The translations under genes were made by a program, and so were the position numbers. This document shows, one piece after another, positions 15,690 through 24,855 of a stretch of 64,000 bases of DNA. Each line of letters opens with the position of its first letter. Position 1 is the first letter of the stretch. The notes under the pieces are model-generated. The model searched no databases. It worked only from the letters and a program-made list of their open reading frames with translations, and was not told where the DNA came from. Where the stretch lies: the NCBI RefSeq assembly GCF_008107725.1, contig NZ_VIRN01000064.1, positions 186,001 through 250,000 on the forward strand. The letters run 5' to 3'. This DNA is from Marinobacter sp. BW6. GTDB taxonomy: Bacteria > Pseudomonadota > Gammaproteobacteria > Pseudomonadales > Oleiphilaceae.

Positions 15690-18217
15690 TGCGAATTGTT
15701 GGTATCGGCGCTTCTGCCGGCGGTCTGGCCTCGCTGGAGAATTTCTTTCGTAATACACCCTGCGATACCGGTATGGCATTTCTGGTGGTTCAGCATCTGG
15801 ACCCAACCCAAAAGGCTCTGCTACCGGAACTCCTGCAACGCTATACCGAAATGCCGGTGTATGAAGCAAAACAGAATATGGCCATTCGCGCGGATTGTAT
15901 TTATGTCATCCCGCCGAACCGGGAGCTACGGGTCCTCAACAATACCGTGCAACTGGATCAGCCAGCGGAGCATCGCGGGCTACGCCTCCCTATCAACGTT
16001 CTGTTCTCATCCCTGGCCAGCGCACAGAACGAACAAGCCATAGCCGTCGTGCTCTCAGGTATGGGCTCTGATGGTACTCTGGGCCTGCAAGCCATCAAGG
16101 CTACCGGGGGACTGACAGTGGTGCAGACGCCCGAATCGGCCCAATTCGATGCCATGCCCAAAAGCGCGATTGCTGCCGGCTGCTCCGACATTGTGGCGCC
16201 GGCTGATGCATTACCGGCTCGCATACTGGCCTACGTCCGGCGCGTTCCCGAACCGGATCATCGGTCTGGCCAGAAAAATGAGGCTCGCAGCACGGTTAAA
16301 CAACTAGACCCGGTTCTGCACTTGCTGCGGGAACAGACCCGGCACGACTTTTCCCAGTACAAGCCCACCACGCTGAAACGCCGGATTGAACGCCGCATGG
16401 CCATCCATGGCATTTCGGAGCTGGCCGATTACACCCACTTCCTGTCAGACAACAAACAGGAAGTAGAGTTACTGTTCCGGGAGTTATTGATCGGCGTCAC
16501 CCAGTTCTTCCGGGACCCTGAAACCTGGCGCTACCTGATAGACACAGAGCTGCCCGATCTTCTCTCCAAGCTACCCAAGGAACACACGATAAGGGCCTGG
16601 GTGGTAGGCTGTTCCACCGGTGAAGAAGCCTATTCTCTGGCCATGGCCTTCACTGAAGCACTGGCAAACACTGAGCCTGGGCGAGAGCTGCACCTGCAGA
16701 TTTTTGCCTCCGATATCAGCCCGGAAGCCATTTCGGTGGCAAGGCGCGGGCAGTTCCCCCTCAGCATTGAAAACTCGGTCTCTGCGGACCGGCTAACGCG
16801 CTTTTTTATCAAGCAGGACAATCATTACCAGATAAAACCATCAATACGCGACACGGTCCTGTTTGCCCAGCATGATGTCATTCTGGATCCGCCGTTCACC
16901 AAGCTGGATCTGATCGCCTGCCGTAACCTGCTGATTTATTTCGATCTGACATTGCAACGCCGAATTCTGCCACTGTTTCATTACAGCCTGTTGCCCAACG
17001 GGTTGCTGATGCTGGGTAGCTCCGAAACGGTTGGCAGGTTGAATCATCTGTTTGCGCCATTGAAACCGAAAATGCGCCTTTATCGGAGCAAGCCCTACGA
17101 ATCCGTCCGTCACTTCGAGTTCCTGCTAGAATCATTTCCTCCCATATACACTCTGCCCAAGGAGCAACCTGTGCCTACCGAAACGGTTACCCCGCAGGGG
17201 GCCACCAACAATCTGCAGTCCGCCGCAGATCATGTGCTGCTTCAGGTCTATGCGCCGGCTGCCGTGGTGCTCAATGCCGAGGCAGACATCGTGTACATCA
17301 GCGGGCGCACCGGCAAGTACCTGGAACCGGCCGCGGGCAAAGCCAACTGGAACATTCACGCCATGGCCCGGGAAGGCTTGCGGGGGCCTTTGTATACCGC
17401 ATTGAAACAGGCATCTGAGCAACCGGAGCCGGTAGAGCTTAGAAGCGTGCAGGTGCAGACCGATTCCGGTATTCAGGCGGTTGATGTGACCATTCAGGCC
17501 TTCCGTGAGCCTGATGCCCTGAAAAACATGACCATGGTCGTGTTCCGGGATGCGCCTGCCCAGGTCAGCGCCCGACGCCGCAAAACGGCTCCAGCCGGCG
17601 ATACCGGCCACACCGCGCAAATCCAGCAGTACGAGGAGGAAATTGAACGCCTGAGAACAGAGGCCAAGCGATCCCGGGAGGAACTGCAAGCCTCCAACGA
17701 GGAGCTTCAGTCCACCAACGAAGAGCTGCAGTCCGCCAATGAGGAACTGACAACATCCAAAGAAGAAATGCAGTCGATGAACGAGGAACTGCAGACGATC
17801 AATACCGAGTTGCAAACCAAGCTGGATGACCTCGCGCTTGCCCAGAGTGACATGCAGAATGTGCTCAACAGCATCGAAATTGCTGTTCTTTTCCTGGATC
17901 AGGATCTGAACGTACGGCGCTATACTGAACGGACGGCAACCATTATCAGCCTGCGCGAAAGCGATATTGGCCGCCCGCTCAGTGACCTGACCTCCAGCCT
18001 CCGCTACCCGGAACTACAGGATGACGCCCGAAAGACCCTCGACACACTGGCGGTTTCTGAAAAACAGATCACCACCAAAGATGACCGCTGGTTTTCGGTC
18101 CGGATCATTCCCTACCGCAGGCTGGACAACATGATTGACGGGGTCGTCATCACTCTGGTGGACATTACCGACACCAAGAATCTGGAATCGTCGCTGCGCC
18201 ACAATACCCAGAACTAA
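15689..18217 (+). CDS. CheB-CheR fusion with coiled coil and PAS domain
   Basis: An 842-residue protein. Residues 1-185 form a CheB methylesterase domain with the catalytic triad S9 (GASAGG), H36 (QHLDPT) and D128 (SGMGSDGTLG) and no receiver domain. Residues about 210-480 form a CheR methyltransferase with QFFRDPETW and the SAM-binding GCSTGEEAYS (307-316). A coiled coil of SNEELQSTNEELQS repeats follows (about 640-720), then a PAS domain to the end. No histidine kinase domain follows, unlike the longest members of this family. These fusions are thought to act in signalling beyond flagellar chemotaxis. Translation is coupled to the preceding PAS gene. Confidence 0.94.
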   Translation: MRIVGIGASAGGLASLENFFRNTPCDTGMAFLVVQHLDPTQKALLPELLQRYTEMPVYEAKQNMAIRADCIYVIPPNRELRVLNNTVQLDQPAEHRGLRLPINVLFSSLASAQNEQAIAVVLSGMGSDGTLGLQAIKATGGLTVVQTPESAQFDAMPKSAIAAGCSDIVAPADALPARILAYVRRVPEPDHRSGQKNEARSTVKQLDPVLHLLREQTRHDFSQYKPTTLKRRIERRMAIHGISELADYTHFLSDNKQEVELLFRELLIGVTQFFRDPETWRYLIDTELPDLLSKLPKEHTIRAWVVGCSTGEEAYSLAMAFTEALANTEPGRELHLQIFASDISPEAISVARRGQFPLSIENSVSADRLTRFFIKQDNHYQIKPSIRDTVLFAQHDVILDPPFTKLDLIACRNLLIYFDLTLQRRILPLFHYSLLPNGLLMLGSSETVGRLNHLFAPLKPKMRLYRSKPYESVRHFEFLLESFPPIYTLPKEQPVPTETVTPQGATNNLQSAADHVLLQVYAPAAVVLNAEADIVYISGRTGKYLEPAAGKANWNIHAMAREGLRGPLYTALKQASEQPEPVELRSVQVQTDSGIQAVDVTIQAFREPDALKNMTMVVFRDAPAQVSARRRKTAPAGDTGHTAQIQQYEEEIERLRTEAKRSREELQASNEELQSTNEELQSANEELTTSKEEMQSMNEELQTINTELQTKLDDLALAQSDMQNVLNSIEIAVLFLDQDLNVRRYTERTATIISLRESDIGRPLSDLTSSLRYPELQDDARKTLDTLAVSEKQITTKDDRWFSVRIIPYRRLDNMIDGVVITLVDITDTKNLESSLRHNTQN

Positions 18218-18269
18218 ACAAGTTCCAAACCGCGGTCTGGCACAGCATCTTTGGCTAACCCGTAAGGTC

Positions 18270-18584
18270 TCACTTCAACGTCATGTCGTTGGTGACCGAT
18301 TTCACACCCTTCACACCGCGGGTTATCCGGACGGCCGTGTCGATGTCGGCCCTGGAGCTGACAAAGCCTGACAGCTGCACAATACCCTTGTAGGTCTCAA
18401 CGTTTATTTCCGCGCTCTTGAGCGTTGATTCGTTGAAAATTGCGGCCTTGACCTTTGCAGTGATCACCGTGTCGTCGATGTACTCGCCAGTACCTGAGCT
18501 GGTTTCGCTGGATGCGCATCCGGCAAACAAGGCGAGAAGCACCACCATCGCCAACATCGGGACCGATCCTATTATTCGTTTCAT
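18270..18584 (-). CDS. BON-domain lipoprotein
   Basis: A 104-residue exported protein. The signal sequence ends in the lipobox LFAGC, and residues about 40-104 are one BON domain (DDTVITAKVKAAIF ... VQLSGFVSSRADIDTAV ... GVKSVTNDM), as in OsmY and DolP. Such proteins bind or stabilise the envelope, often under osmotic stress. AGGAGAACAGG precedes the ATG. It is shorter than OsmY, which has two BON domains. It stands alone between the CheB-CheR gene and the helicase gene. Confidence 0.92.
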   Translation of the reverse strand: MKRIIGSVPMLAMVVLLALFAGCASSETSSGTGEYIDDTVITAKVKAAIFNESTLKSAEINVETYKGIVQLSGFVSSRADIDTAVRITRGVKGVKSVTNDMTLK

Positions 18585-18717
18585 ATCCTGTTCTCCTCAG
18601 ACCACCAACACCCGATATGTCAGGTCCACGTTGGGCCACGCCTCGGCGGTTGGCTGACCGGGCAATTATGAGACTAACGCCGCGTTCGCATCCGGTCTGT
18701 TCGATTCCCAACACAAG

Positions 18718-20988
18718 TCAGTTCTCACCCTGGCTGTCGCAAAACCACCAGGCAGGCAACAAACGATTGATCGCCGGCCGCATAAATCGATCATCAATCA
18801 ACCAGATCACGCCCTGGTCTTCCGGGGTACGGATCACCCGCCCCGCCGCCTGGGCGACTTTCTGCAAACCGGGAATCAAATAGGTGTAGTCATAGCCGGC
18901 GCCAAATCGTTGCTCCAGGCGAACCTTTAGGATTTCATGCCAGGCATCAAACGGCGGCAGGCCCAGGGTGGCCACAAAGGCGCCGATTAACTGATCACCC
19001 GGCAGATCAATGCCTTCACTGAACACCCCACCCAACACCGCAAACGCCACACTGCCTTCCGGTTTCCGGAAACCTGCCAGAAAGTCTGCTCGCTCCTGAG
19101 GCGACATGCTCGGGTGTTGGATGCGCTGGGGTATATCCGGCGCCTGCTTCGCCAGCGCGTCGCTGGCCTGCCTCGCATATTTGAAGCTGCTGAAAAACGC
19201 CAGGTAGTGCCCGGGCCTTTCCCGGAACTGCCGGGCAATCAGCTCGGCAATCGGCGCGAGCGACGCCTCCCTGTGGGCCTGGCGGGTGCTGATGTCAGGA
19301 GTGAAGTGCACCTGCAGCTGGTCCGCGCTGAACGGGCTGGGCAACGAGGTAAAACGGGAATCCTCGGGCAATCCCAGCAGATCCCGGTAGTAGACACCGG
19401 GACTCAGGGTAGCGGAGAACAGCAGGACCGAGTGCGCGGCTTCAAACCGCTCGCGCAGGAAATCCGCCGGGATCAGATTCTGGATGGTCAGGCTGGCCCG
19501 TCCCCGACCGGCGCGCTGGAATTCACAGAGGGAGTGATCGCCGAAGGAGTCTGCCAACTTCATGAAGGCGACACTTTCAAATAACAGTTCCTGCAGGGCC
19601 AGGTCCGGAGGATTGTCGGCCAGGTAATCGGTGAGGCTGGAGATCATCGCCTGCAGGGCGCCGAGCAGCTGGGCCGGCAGCGTTTCCAGAAAATCCGGGG
19701 TTTCATGCTCGGCCTGGTGATCCCGGATGAGATTCTGCCAGGCACGGGCGGTGCGGTCGATAGCGGACTTCAGCGGCTTCGGGGCTGTTTTCTTGATCCT
19801 CAACAACCGCTGCTGGTCGAGCCGAACCGAGTACATGCCCCGGCCCCGGTCCACCAGGTTATGTGCTTCGTCCACCAGTACACTGGCCCTCCAGTTATTC
19901 TGGCGAATCAAACCGTGGAGCAGGGCGGATTGATCGAACAGCCGGTTTACGTCACCGATCACCACATCGCTCCAGCGGGCCATTTCCTGTGCCAGAAAGT
20001 AGGGGCAGATATCGTGACCGGCGGCGATCTTCGCCACGGTGTGCTGATCCAGCGTGCCTTCGCTCTGGGCGGCTTCCGCCCGGGCGTCTGGCAGTCGGTC
20101 GAAAAACCCTTTCGCCAGCGGGCAGGAATCGCCATGACAGGCCTTGTCCGGTTGCTCGCAGGCATCGTCTTTCGAGACCAGTTCCAATGTTCGCAGTGGC
20201 CAATGCTGGGAAGCTTGCGCCGAACGCAGGCGGGCAACCGCATCCATGGCCAGCTGACGGGCGGTATTGCGACAGGTGAGGTAGAAAAGGCGGTCCTGGC
20301 CGGCTGCTGGCATTGCCATCAACGCCGGGAACAGCGTGCCGAGGGTCTTGCCCAGGCCGGTGGGGGCTTCCAGCAGCAGGGTGCCGGACTTAATCGTGTT
20401 CTTGTACACCGTCTCCGCCAGCTGGCGCTGTCTGGGTCGAAATTCGGGGAAAGGAAACTTGAGACCTGCGAGCAGGGCATTTCGCTGCTCTCGGTGATGC
20501 TCTTCCTGTTCGGCCCAGGCCTTGTAGTGGCTACACAGGGTTTCCAGTTCCTGCCAAAGTTCTTCGGCACTGGCGGTCTCCACCACCGGTGTTTCCTTAT
20601 CCCTGCCGGTATCGTAATAGATCAGCGCCAGTTCCAGCGTTTTCCGCTTTTCCTGTCGGCATAAAAGGGCTCCGTAGGCTCGCAACTGGGCACGGTGAAG
20701 CGCCCGCTGATGCTCGCGGATTCGGGCCAGGTCACCCCGATGGGTCTTGATTTCCTCCAGCCGGCCTCGGTGCGGGTTATAGATATCAGCGCGCCCGGAA
20801 AGTAACAGTCCCAGGCAATCACCGGTCAGTAAATACTCGCTTTTATAACCATAACCGCGCCGGGATTGTATCGCCTGATGGCCAGCGATGCCTTCCTCGG
20901 CACTGGGTGCCGGGGTATAGCGGAAGTCCAGATCGCCCTTACGGGCGGCAAACTCGCAGAGAGTCCGGATGGCCACCTTCACGGTCAT
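18718..20988 (-). CDS. DinG/XPD-like DNA helicase with N-terminal RecB-type nuclease domain
   Basis: A 756-residue protein. The N-terminal 150 residues carry the motif set of RecB/Cas4/Dna2-type PD-(D/E)XK nucleases: GIAGH (H37), GRAD (D68), EEIK (E79, K81) and QLRAY (Q101, Y105). From about residue 175 it is a superfamily-2 helicase of the XPD/DinG class: Walker A EAPTGLGKT, DEAH box VDEAHN, and an iron-sulfur cluster signature of four cysteines (DACEQPDKACHGDSC, then HDICPYF). The C-terminal helicase domain ends with VAQAAGRVIRTPED. It should unwind and cut branched or flapped DNA. It shares ATGA with the upstream VRR-NUC gene, implying a joint repair role. Nuclease activity is predicted from motifs only. 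Confidence 0.9.
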   Translation of the reverse strand: MTVKVAIRTLCEFAARKGDLDFRYTPAPSAEEGIAGHQAIQSRRGYGYKSEYLLTGDCLGLLLSGRADIYNPHRGRLEEIKTHRGDLARIREHQRALHRAQLRAYGALLCRQEKRKTLELALIYYDTGRDKETPVVETASAEELWQELETLCSHYKAWAEQEEHHREQRNALLAGLKFPFPEFRPRQRQLAETVYKNTIKSGTLLLEAPTGLGKTLGTLFPALMAMPAAGQDRLFYLTCRNTARQLAMDAVARLRSAQASQHWPLRTLELVSKDDACEQPDKACHGDSCPLAKGFFDRLPDARAEAAQSEGTLDQHTVAKIAAGHDICPYFLAQEMARWSDVVIGDVNRLFDQSALLHGLIRQNNWRASVLVDEAHNLVDRGRGMYSVRLDQQRLLRIKKTAPKPLKSAIDRTARAWQNLIRDHQAEHETPDFLETLPAQLLGALQAMISSLTDYLADNPPDLALQELLFESVAFMKLADSFGDHSLCEFQRAGRGRASLTIQNLIPADFLRERFEAAHSVLLFSATLSPGVYYRDLLGLPEDSRFTSLPSPFSADQLQVHFTPDISTRQAHREASLAPIAELIARQFRERPGHYLAFFSSFKYARQASDALAKQAPDIPQRIQHPSMSPQERADFLAGFRKPEGSVAFAVLGGVFSEGIDLPGDQLIGAFVATLGLPPFDAWHEILKVRLEQRFGAGYDYTYLIPGLQKVAQAAGRVIRTPEDQGVIWLIDDRFMRPAINRLLPAWWFCDSQGEN

Positions 20989-22694
20989 TCCATCGCCTCG
21001 CTCTCCTGCCAGCGCACGTAACAGACGCTGGCGGGGATGTCTTCAACCGCAAAGAACTCGAGCCAGCGGATCTGGTGGTCCTGCAGCCGGTCACCCGGCC
21101 CCTTCACCTCGATCATTTCGTAGCGCTTTTCGGGGTCGGTGGCGCCCGGAAAAAAGCGGATCAGATCGGGGAAGCCACTGCGATGCTCCCGGATATTCAA
21201 CAACAGGCGACGGAACAGACGTTCCATATCCTCCGCTGGAATACAATCCAGCGCCAGGTCGAGCAGTTCCTCGTCGAGGACCGGCCAGATCACAAACGGA
21301 TTGGTGGTGCCCTGTTTGGCCCGGTAATTCTCCAGGATCCGCTGCCGGTAGCTACCATCCGCCAGCCGCGCAAAGCATTGCTCGAACGATGCCTTCCGAC
21401 GGCTGACGAAATCTTCCCGGGTAAGATCCGCCGGGCCCACATGGAACGGATGGAAAAAGGCCCCCGGCACCGGCGCAAAAATGGTTTGCCAGCAGAGCAG
21501 GCCGAACAGGCCGTTGATCAGGGTGTTCTCCACATAAAGCACGGGCGCCTCTTCCCGGTGCAGGTGGTCCCGAACCGCGTATTCGACCGACCCGACCGCT
21601 GGTTTCGGCAGGGTCAGGGTCATCTCCCGGATGGGCGGCTGCGCCGGAGGCGGTGGCGGTATCTGGCCAAGCCGGCCCGCAAGCCTTTTCAGAATTCGTG
21701 CCAGGCCCTGGGCCTCGGCATCGCTCAGTTCCTGGTTCTGCCAATCGGAGGCAATGACCCAGGCTTCCTGGTGACGCTTCATCCGTTCCAGCAACCGGAG
21801 CTGTTTCAGTCGCGCTTCCCGATGGCCGCTGCTGGCGAAAGCCTCTAACGCCAGTTCCCGCTCGCCCTGGCGCTCCGCCTGCCGGCCCAATTCCAACAAT
21901 AACCGGTCGCGGCGGCTGGTCAGCCAGGCGTTATTCGAGGGCGCCGGAACCGCCCGCCATACCTCGTCGGCGGGCACGCCCTGGTCCAGCCATTCCCGGC
22001 ACTGATGCATGGCAAGATACAGGTCGACCTCAGCACGCTGCTGAAACGCCCGGGAATCCGGTGCAAAGGTGACCGGCTCATACTGCTGATGGCCCAATTC
22101 CACCAGCACAAAATCGGACCAGCTCTGGCGAAGATTGCCGAAAAACATCAGGCGCACCCGGTCAAACAGCGCCATGGTTTTGAGCCTGATAACCGGCCTG
22201 GCGTGCTGACCGAGCCAGTCGGCGACGGTCAGAGGGTCGGGGAACCGCGGAAGCAGGGCGTCGCGCATCCGGCCCTTGGGCAGGTTGGCAGGCTCTCCGG
22301 CCGCTTTCAGAAGGGGCTCCATGGCCGGACGCAGTTCTCCAAGAGTGAACAACCGAAACAGCTCGTCCAGGCTGAGCAGGGGATCGGTGTCCAACCAGCC
22401 TGCCTCCATGATTTCGTCGAGGGCACGGGCCTCTGGTACGCCGATCTCCGGATACTTGAGCTTGTGCGACCGGAAGAGATCGCCCGTGCGCATCACCATT
22501 CGGGTCAGCAAGGCCCGGGCCGGCATTGAAAGGGTATGGAAACTGGCCAGTCGATCCAGCTCTTCTGCCGTCAGCAAGTCACCGTGATGGCTCTGGACCC
22601 AGCCAAGGACGGTTTCCATGTTCTCAAGGTAATAGAGCGGATTATCGAGATCCGCAGTGGCCAGTTGTGTGCTCTGTGGCTTCGCGGGTGACAT
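20985..22694 (-). CDS. FAN1-like VRR-NUC structure-specific nuclease
   Basis: A 569-residue protein. The C-terminal VRR-NUC nuclease domain has GFPDLIRF (P509, D510), IEVKGPGD (E529, K531) and QIRWLEFF, matching the PD-(D/E)XK active site of FAN1. The preceding helical region and the VENTLINGLFGLLCW segment (E389) fit the SAP/TPR-containing architecture of bacterial FAN1, and the length is close to that of the Pseudomonas protein. FAN1 cuts flaps and interstrand-crosslink structures near 5' ends. It starts at the ATG at 22694 and overlaps the helicase gene downstream by 4 bases. A poly-proline linker (IPPPPPAQPP) separates the two halves. Confidence 0.9.
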   Translation of the reverse strand: MSPAKPQSTQLATADLDNPLYYLENMETVLGWVQSHHGDLLTAEELDRLASFHTLSMPARALLTRMVMRTGDLFRSHKLKYPEIGVPEARALDEIMEAGWLDTDPLLSLDELFRLFTLGELRPAMEPLLKAAGEPANLPKGRMRDALLPRFPDPLTVADWLGQHARPVIRLKTMALFDRVRLMFFGNLRQSWSDFVLVELGHQQYEPVTFAPDSRAFQQRAEVDLYLAMHQCREWLDQGVPADEVWRAVPAPSNNAWLTSRRDRLLLELGRQAERQGERELALEAFASSGHREARLKQLRLLERMKRHQEAWVIASDWQNQELSDAEAQGLARILKRLAGRLGQIPPPPPAQPPIREMTLTLPKPAVGSVEYAVRDHLHREEAPVLYVENTLINGLFGLLCWQTIFAPVPGAFFHPFHVGPADLTREDFVSRRKASFEQCFARLADGSYRQRILENYRAKQGTTNPFVIWPVLDEELLDLALDCIPAEDMERLFRRLLLNIREHRSGFPDLIRFFPGATDPEKRYEMIEVKGPGDRLQDHQIRWLEFFAVEDIPASVCYVRWQESEAME

Positions 22695-22799
22695 GGCCAG
22701 GTTGATCTTCCTTCAGGATGGTTCGGGAAAGTGACGCTACCACGTTGAGCCGTCGGCATGACATTAACGTAGGTAAGACACTGATTACAGGAGAACACC

Positions 22800-23507
22800 A
22801 TGACCGCACCTATTCTGATCACCGGCGCCGGCCAGCGAATCGGGCTGGCCTTCGCCAAAGCCTGCCTTGACCGTGGCCAGCCGATCATCGTTACCTACCG
22901 CACCTATCGACCGGCCATCGACTCGCTGCAGAAGGCGGGGGCAGTGTGTCTCCACGCGGATTTTGCCACGAACAAGGGCATTGATGAGTTTATCGAGGCC
23001 CTGAAATCGCGAACGGACACACTGCGCGCGATTATCCACAATGCCTCGGACTGGTTACCAGAGAGCGAGGACTCGGATCCGGCAGACGTGATGAACGCGA
23101 TGATGCAGATTCATGTAATGACACCGTACCGAATTAATCTGGCATGCCGGTCAATGCTGGAGCAGGGTGATTCGACAACCGATATCATCCATATGACGGA
23201 CTATGTGGTGGAAAAAGGCAGCGCGAAGCATATCGCCTATGCCGCCAGCAAAGCGGCTCTGGCCAATCTGACCCTGTCGTTCTCAAGATTGCTAGCGCCG
23301 AAAGTGAAAGTGAACGCGGTTGCTCCCTCCCTGATCATGTTCAACCAGGGCGACAGCGAGGCCTACCGGGAAAAAACCCTCAAAAAATCATTGATGGGCA
23401 TCGAGCCCGGGGCCGAGGTCGCTGTCGCCACACTGCAGTTCCTGCTGGACAACCCTTACATCACGGGCAGGACCCTTCCCCTGGACGGTGGGCGGCACCT
23501 GGCCTGA
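22800..23507 (+). CDS. folM: Dihydromonapterin reductase FolM
   Basis: A 235-residue short-chain dehydrogenase of the FolM/pteridine-reductase branch. The NADPH-binding motif is TGAGQRIG near the N-terminus, the NAS motif is in IIHNASDW, and the catalytic YxxxK is YAASK. The C-terminus ends GRTLPLDGGRHLA as in FolM. It reduces dihydromonapterin to tetrahydromonapterin, a pterin cofactor for phenylalanine hydroxylase in pseudomonads, and has weak dihydrofolate reductase activity. CAGGAG lies just upstream of the ATG. It converges on the DUF4864 gene with five bases between the stops. Confidence 0.9.
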   Translation: MTAPILITGAGQRIGLAFAKACLDRGQPIIVTYRTYRPAIDSLQKAGAVCLHADFATNKGIDEFIEALKSRTDTLRAIIHNASDWLPESEDSDPADVMNAMMQIHVMTPYRINLACRSMLEQGDSTTDIIHMTDYVVEKGSAKHIAYAASKAALANLTLSFSRLLAPKVKVNAVAPSLIMFNQGDSEAYREKTLKKSLMGIEPGAEVAVATLQFLLDNPYITGRTLPLDGGRHLA

Positions 23508-23512
23508 CCCCG

Positions 23513-23953
23513 TTAAATGCCCAGCTCGGCCGGCTGGAGTCTCACGCCGGCCACCTTCCAGGCACCTTCAGTGAGCACCATCCGGTAATAGGCGTCCCAC
23601 CGCTTGCCTTCCGGTCCCTGCAACCGCACCACCTGGATTTCAAAGGCGCCATGGGGCACGCGCTGGGTAAATTCGATGGCAGTGGCGTTGTGCACAGCCG
23701 GATAGGCTTCGCGAACCATATCAACAAACACCTGGGACGACCCGAATCGACGCTTGATGCCCTCAGACGCGTGGGCCCAGGCCTGCTCCTCGTCGTTGTT
23801 GGCAAAGGCTTCGATCTGGCGAAGGATGGTGTCGCGGATTTCCGCATCTTTGTCGCTGGCTACAGACTGTGAGGACCCGAGGATGGCCAGCCCTATAAAA
23901 GCCAGAAAAACGGGAATCAGCCACTTTCCGAGAATGATGTTTTGGTGACCCAT
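23513..23953 (-). CDS. DUF4864-domain exported protein
   Basis: A 146-residue protein with an N-terminal hydrophobic segment (residues 10-30) that looks like a signal peptide with cleavage near SVASD. The rest matches the DUF4864 pattern: IRDTILRQIEAFANNDEEQAWAHA, FVDMVREAYPAVHN and a C-terminal WKVAGV strand. The fold resembles SnoaL/NTF2-type small barrels, but no function is established. GAGAGGTG precedes the ATG. No partner gene is evident. Confidence 0.85.
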   Translation of the reverse strand: MGHQNIILGKWLIPVFLAFIGLAILGSSQSVASDKDAEIRDTILRQIEAFANNDEEQAWAHASEGIKRRFGSSQVFVDMVREAYPAVHNATAIEFTQRVPHGAFEIQVVRLQGPEGKRWDAYYRMVLTEGAWKVAGVRLQPAELGI

Positions 23954-24036
23954 GATGGCACCTCTCTATTGTTCATCTTTTAAACAATACGGCCAGAGCA
24001 GAGTCCCGGATTCGCCTTCCGCCAGTGATATTTACC

Positions 24037-24468
24037 TTACCGGCTGCCCTTCTCCGGCCAGATGATCTTCATCAGTGCCCGGCGCTTGGGATCGGGAAAA
24101 GCAATGGCATTGTCAGACCTGGTGATGGCAAGGACTTCTCCAAGCATCCGGAACAGGTCAATGTTCTCGTGAACACAGCGGGGAATGGCCTGATCGCGAA
24201 GAAAACCCATGTATCGATCGAGGTTCTCTTCGTCCGGCCGCCAGTGATCGCCAAACGCGTTCCGGAACAGGGCACGGGTGGCAATGGCTCGCCATTCGTC
24301 GCGATACCCGGTATCAAGCCTTTCCGGGTACACGTACAGGTCTTTGATCTCCTGATTAATTTTCACTTCCACATGATCCGGGGGAAACATCATCCGCATG
24401 GCCAGCAGGTCATAGCTGTCATTCAACTGCTCATCCACGGCGGCTTTGACCAAATCAATCCTGCTCAT
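24037..24468 (-). CDS. Conserved-looking hypothetical protein
   Basis: A 143-residue acidic/basic mixed soluble protein that I do not recognise. It has no signal peptide, membrane segment, cysteine cluster or nucleotide-binding motif. Charged and aromatic residues are spread evenly, and codon use looks like its neighbours, so it is probably a real gene. It is divergent from the DUF6482-like gene, with about 77 bases between the starts. The ribosome-binding site is weak. Confidence 0.7.
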   Translation of the reverse strand: MSRIDLVKAAVDEQLNDSYDLLAMRMMFPPDHVEVKINQEIKDLYVYPERLDTGYRDEWRAIATRALFRNAFGDHWRPDEENLDRYMGFLRDQAIPRCVHENIDLFRMLGEVLAITRSDNAIAFPDPKRRALMKIIWPEKGSR

Positions 24469-24545
24469 AATTGCTCGTTTTATGACCTGTAACGGAAAGC
24501 TTTTCGTACTGTTCCTTACGACAACAAACCTGCGGGAGACTTCCC

Positions 24546-24836
24546 ATGCACATGGACACGGGCGAACTGAAGAAGCACAAGCACGACACGATTTCCCTGT
24601 TGGAGATCGTCTCGATGGAAGGACGCTATTACATGGCGCGGTTCTATCTGGATGGTCAGGGGTATGTTCTGACGGATGCCTACGACAAACCAGTGATGTT
24701 TACCGGTGCCTGTGCCGTGCGAGAGCATTTCCACGAGTACGAGGTTGAGCGTACCGAGGTGATTCCGCCGACGGGCACCGATGAAATGATCGGCATGCCC
24801 GACAGCGGCTCGGAAACCATGCGGGTTCCCCTCTAG
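24546..24836 (+). CDS. DUF6482-like small protein
   Basis: A 96-residue soluble protein. The segment LLEIVSMEGRYYMARFYLDGQGY, followed by a C-terminal TDEMIGMP, resembles the small DUF6482 family found in Pseudomonas and relatives; I recall that pattern and could not check it. No function is known. GGGAG seven bases before the ATG supports the start at 24546. It converges on the SDR gene, with 19 bases between them. Confidence 0.72.
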   Translation: MHMDTGELKKHKHDTISLLEIVSMEGRYYMARFYLDGQGYVLTDAYDKPVMFTGACAVREHFHEYEVERTEVIPPTGTDEMIGMPDSGSETMRVPL

Positions 24837-24855
24837 GGCCCCGCTTTAACCGCCA

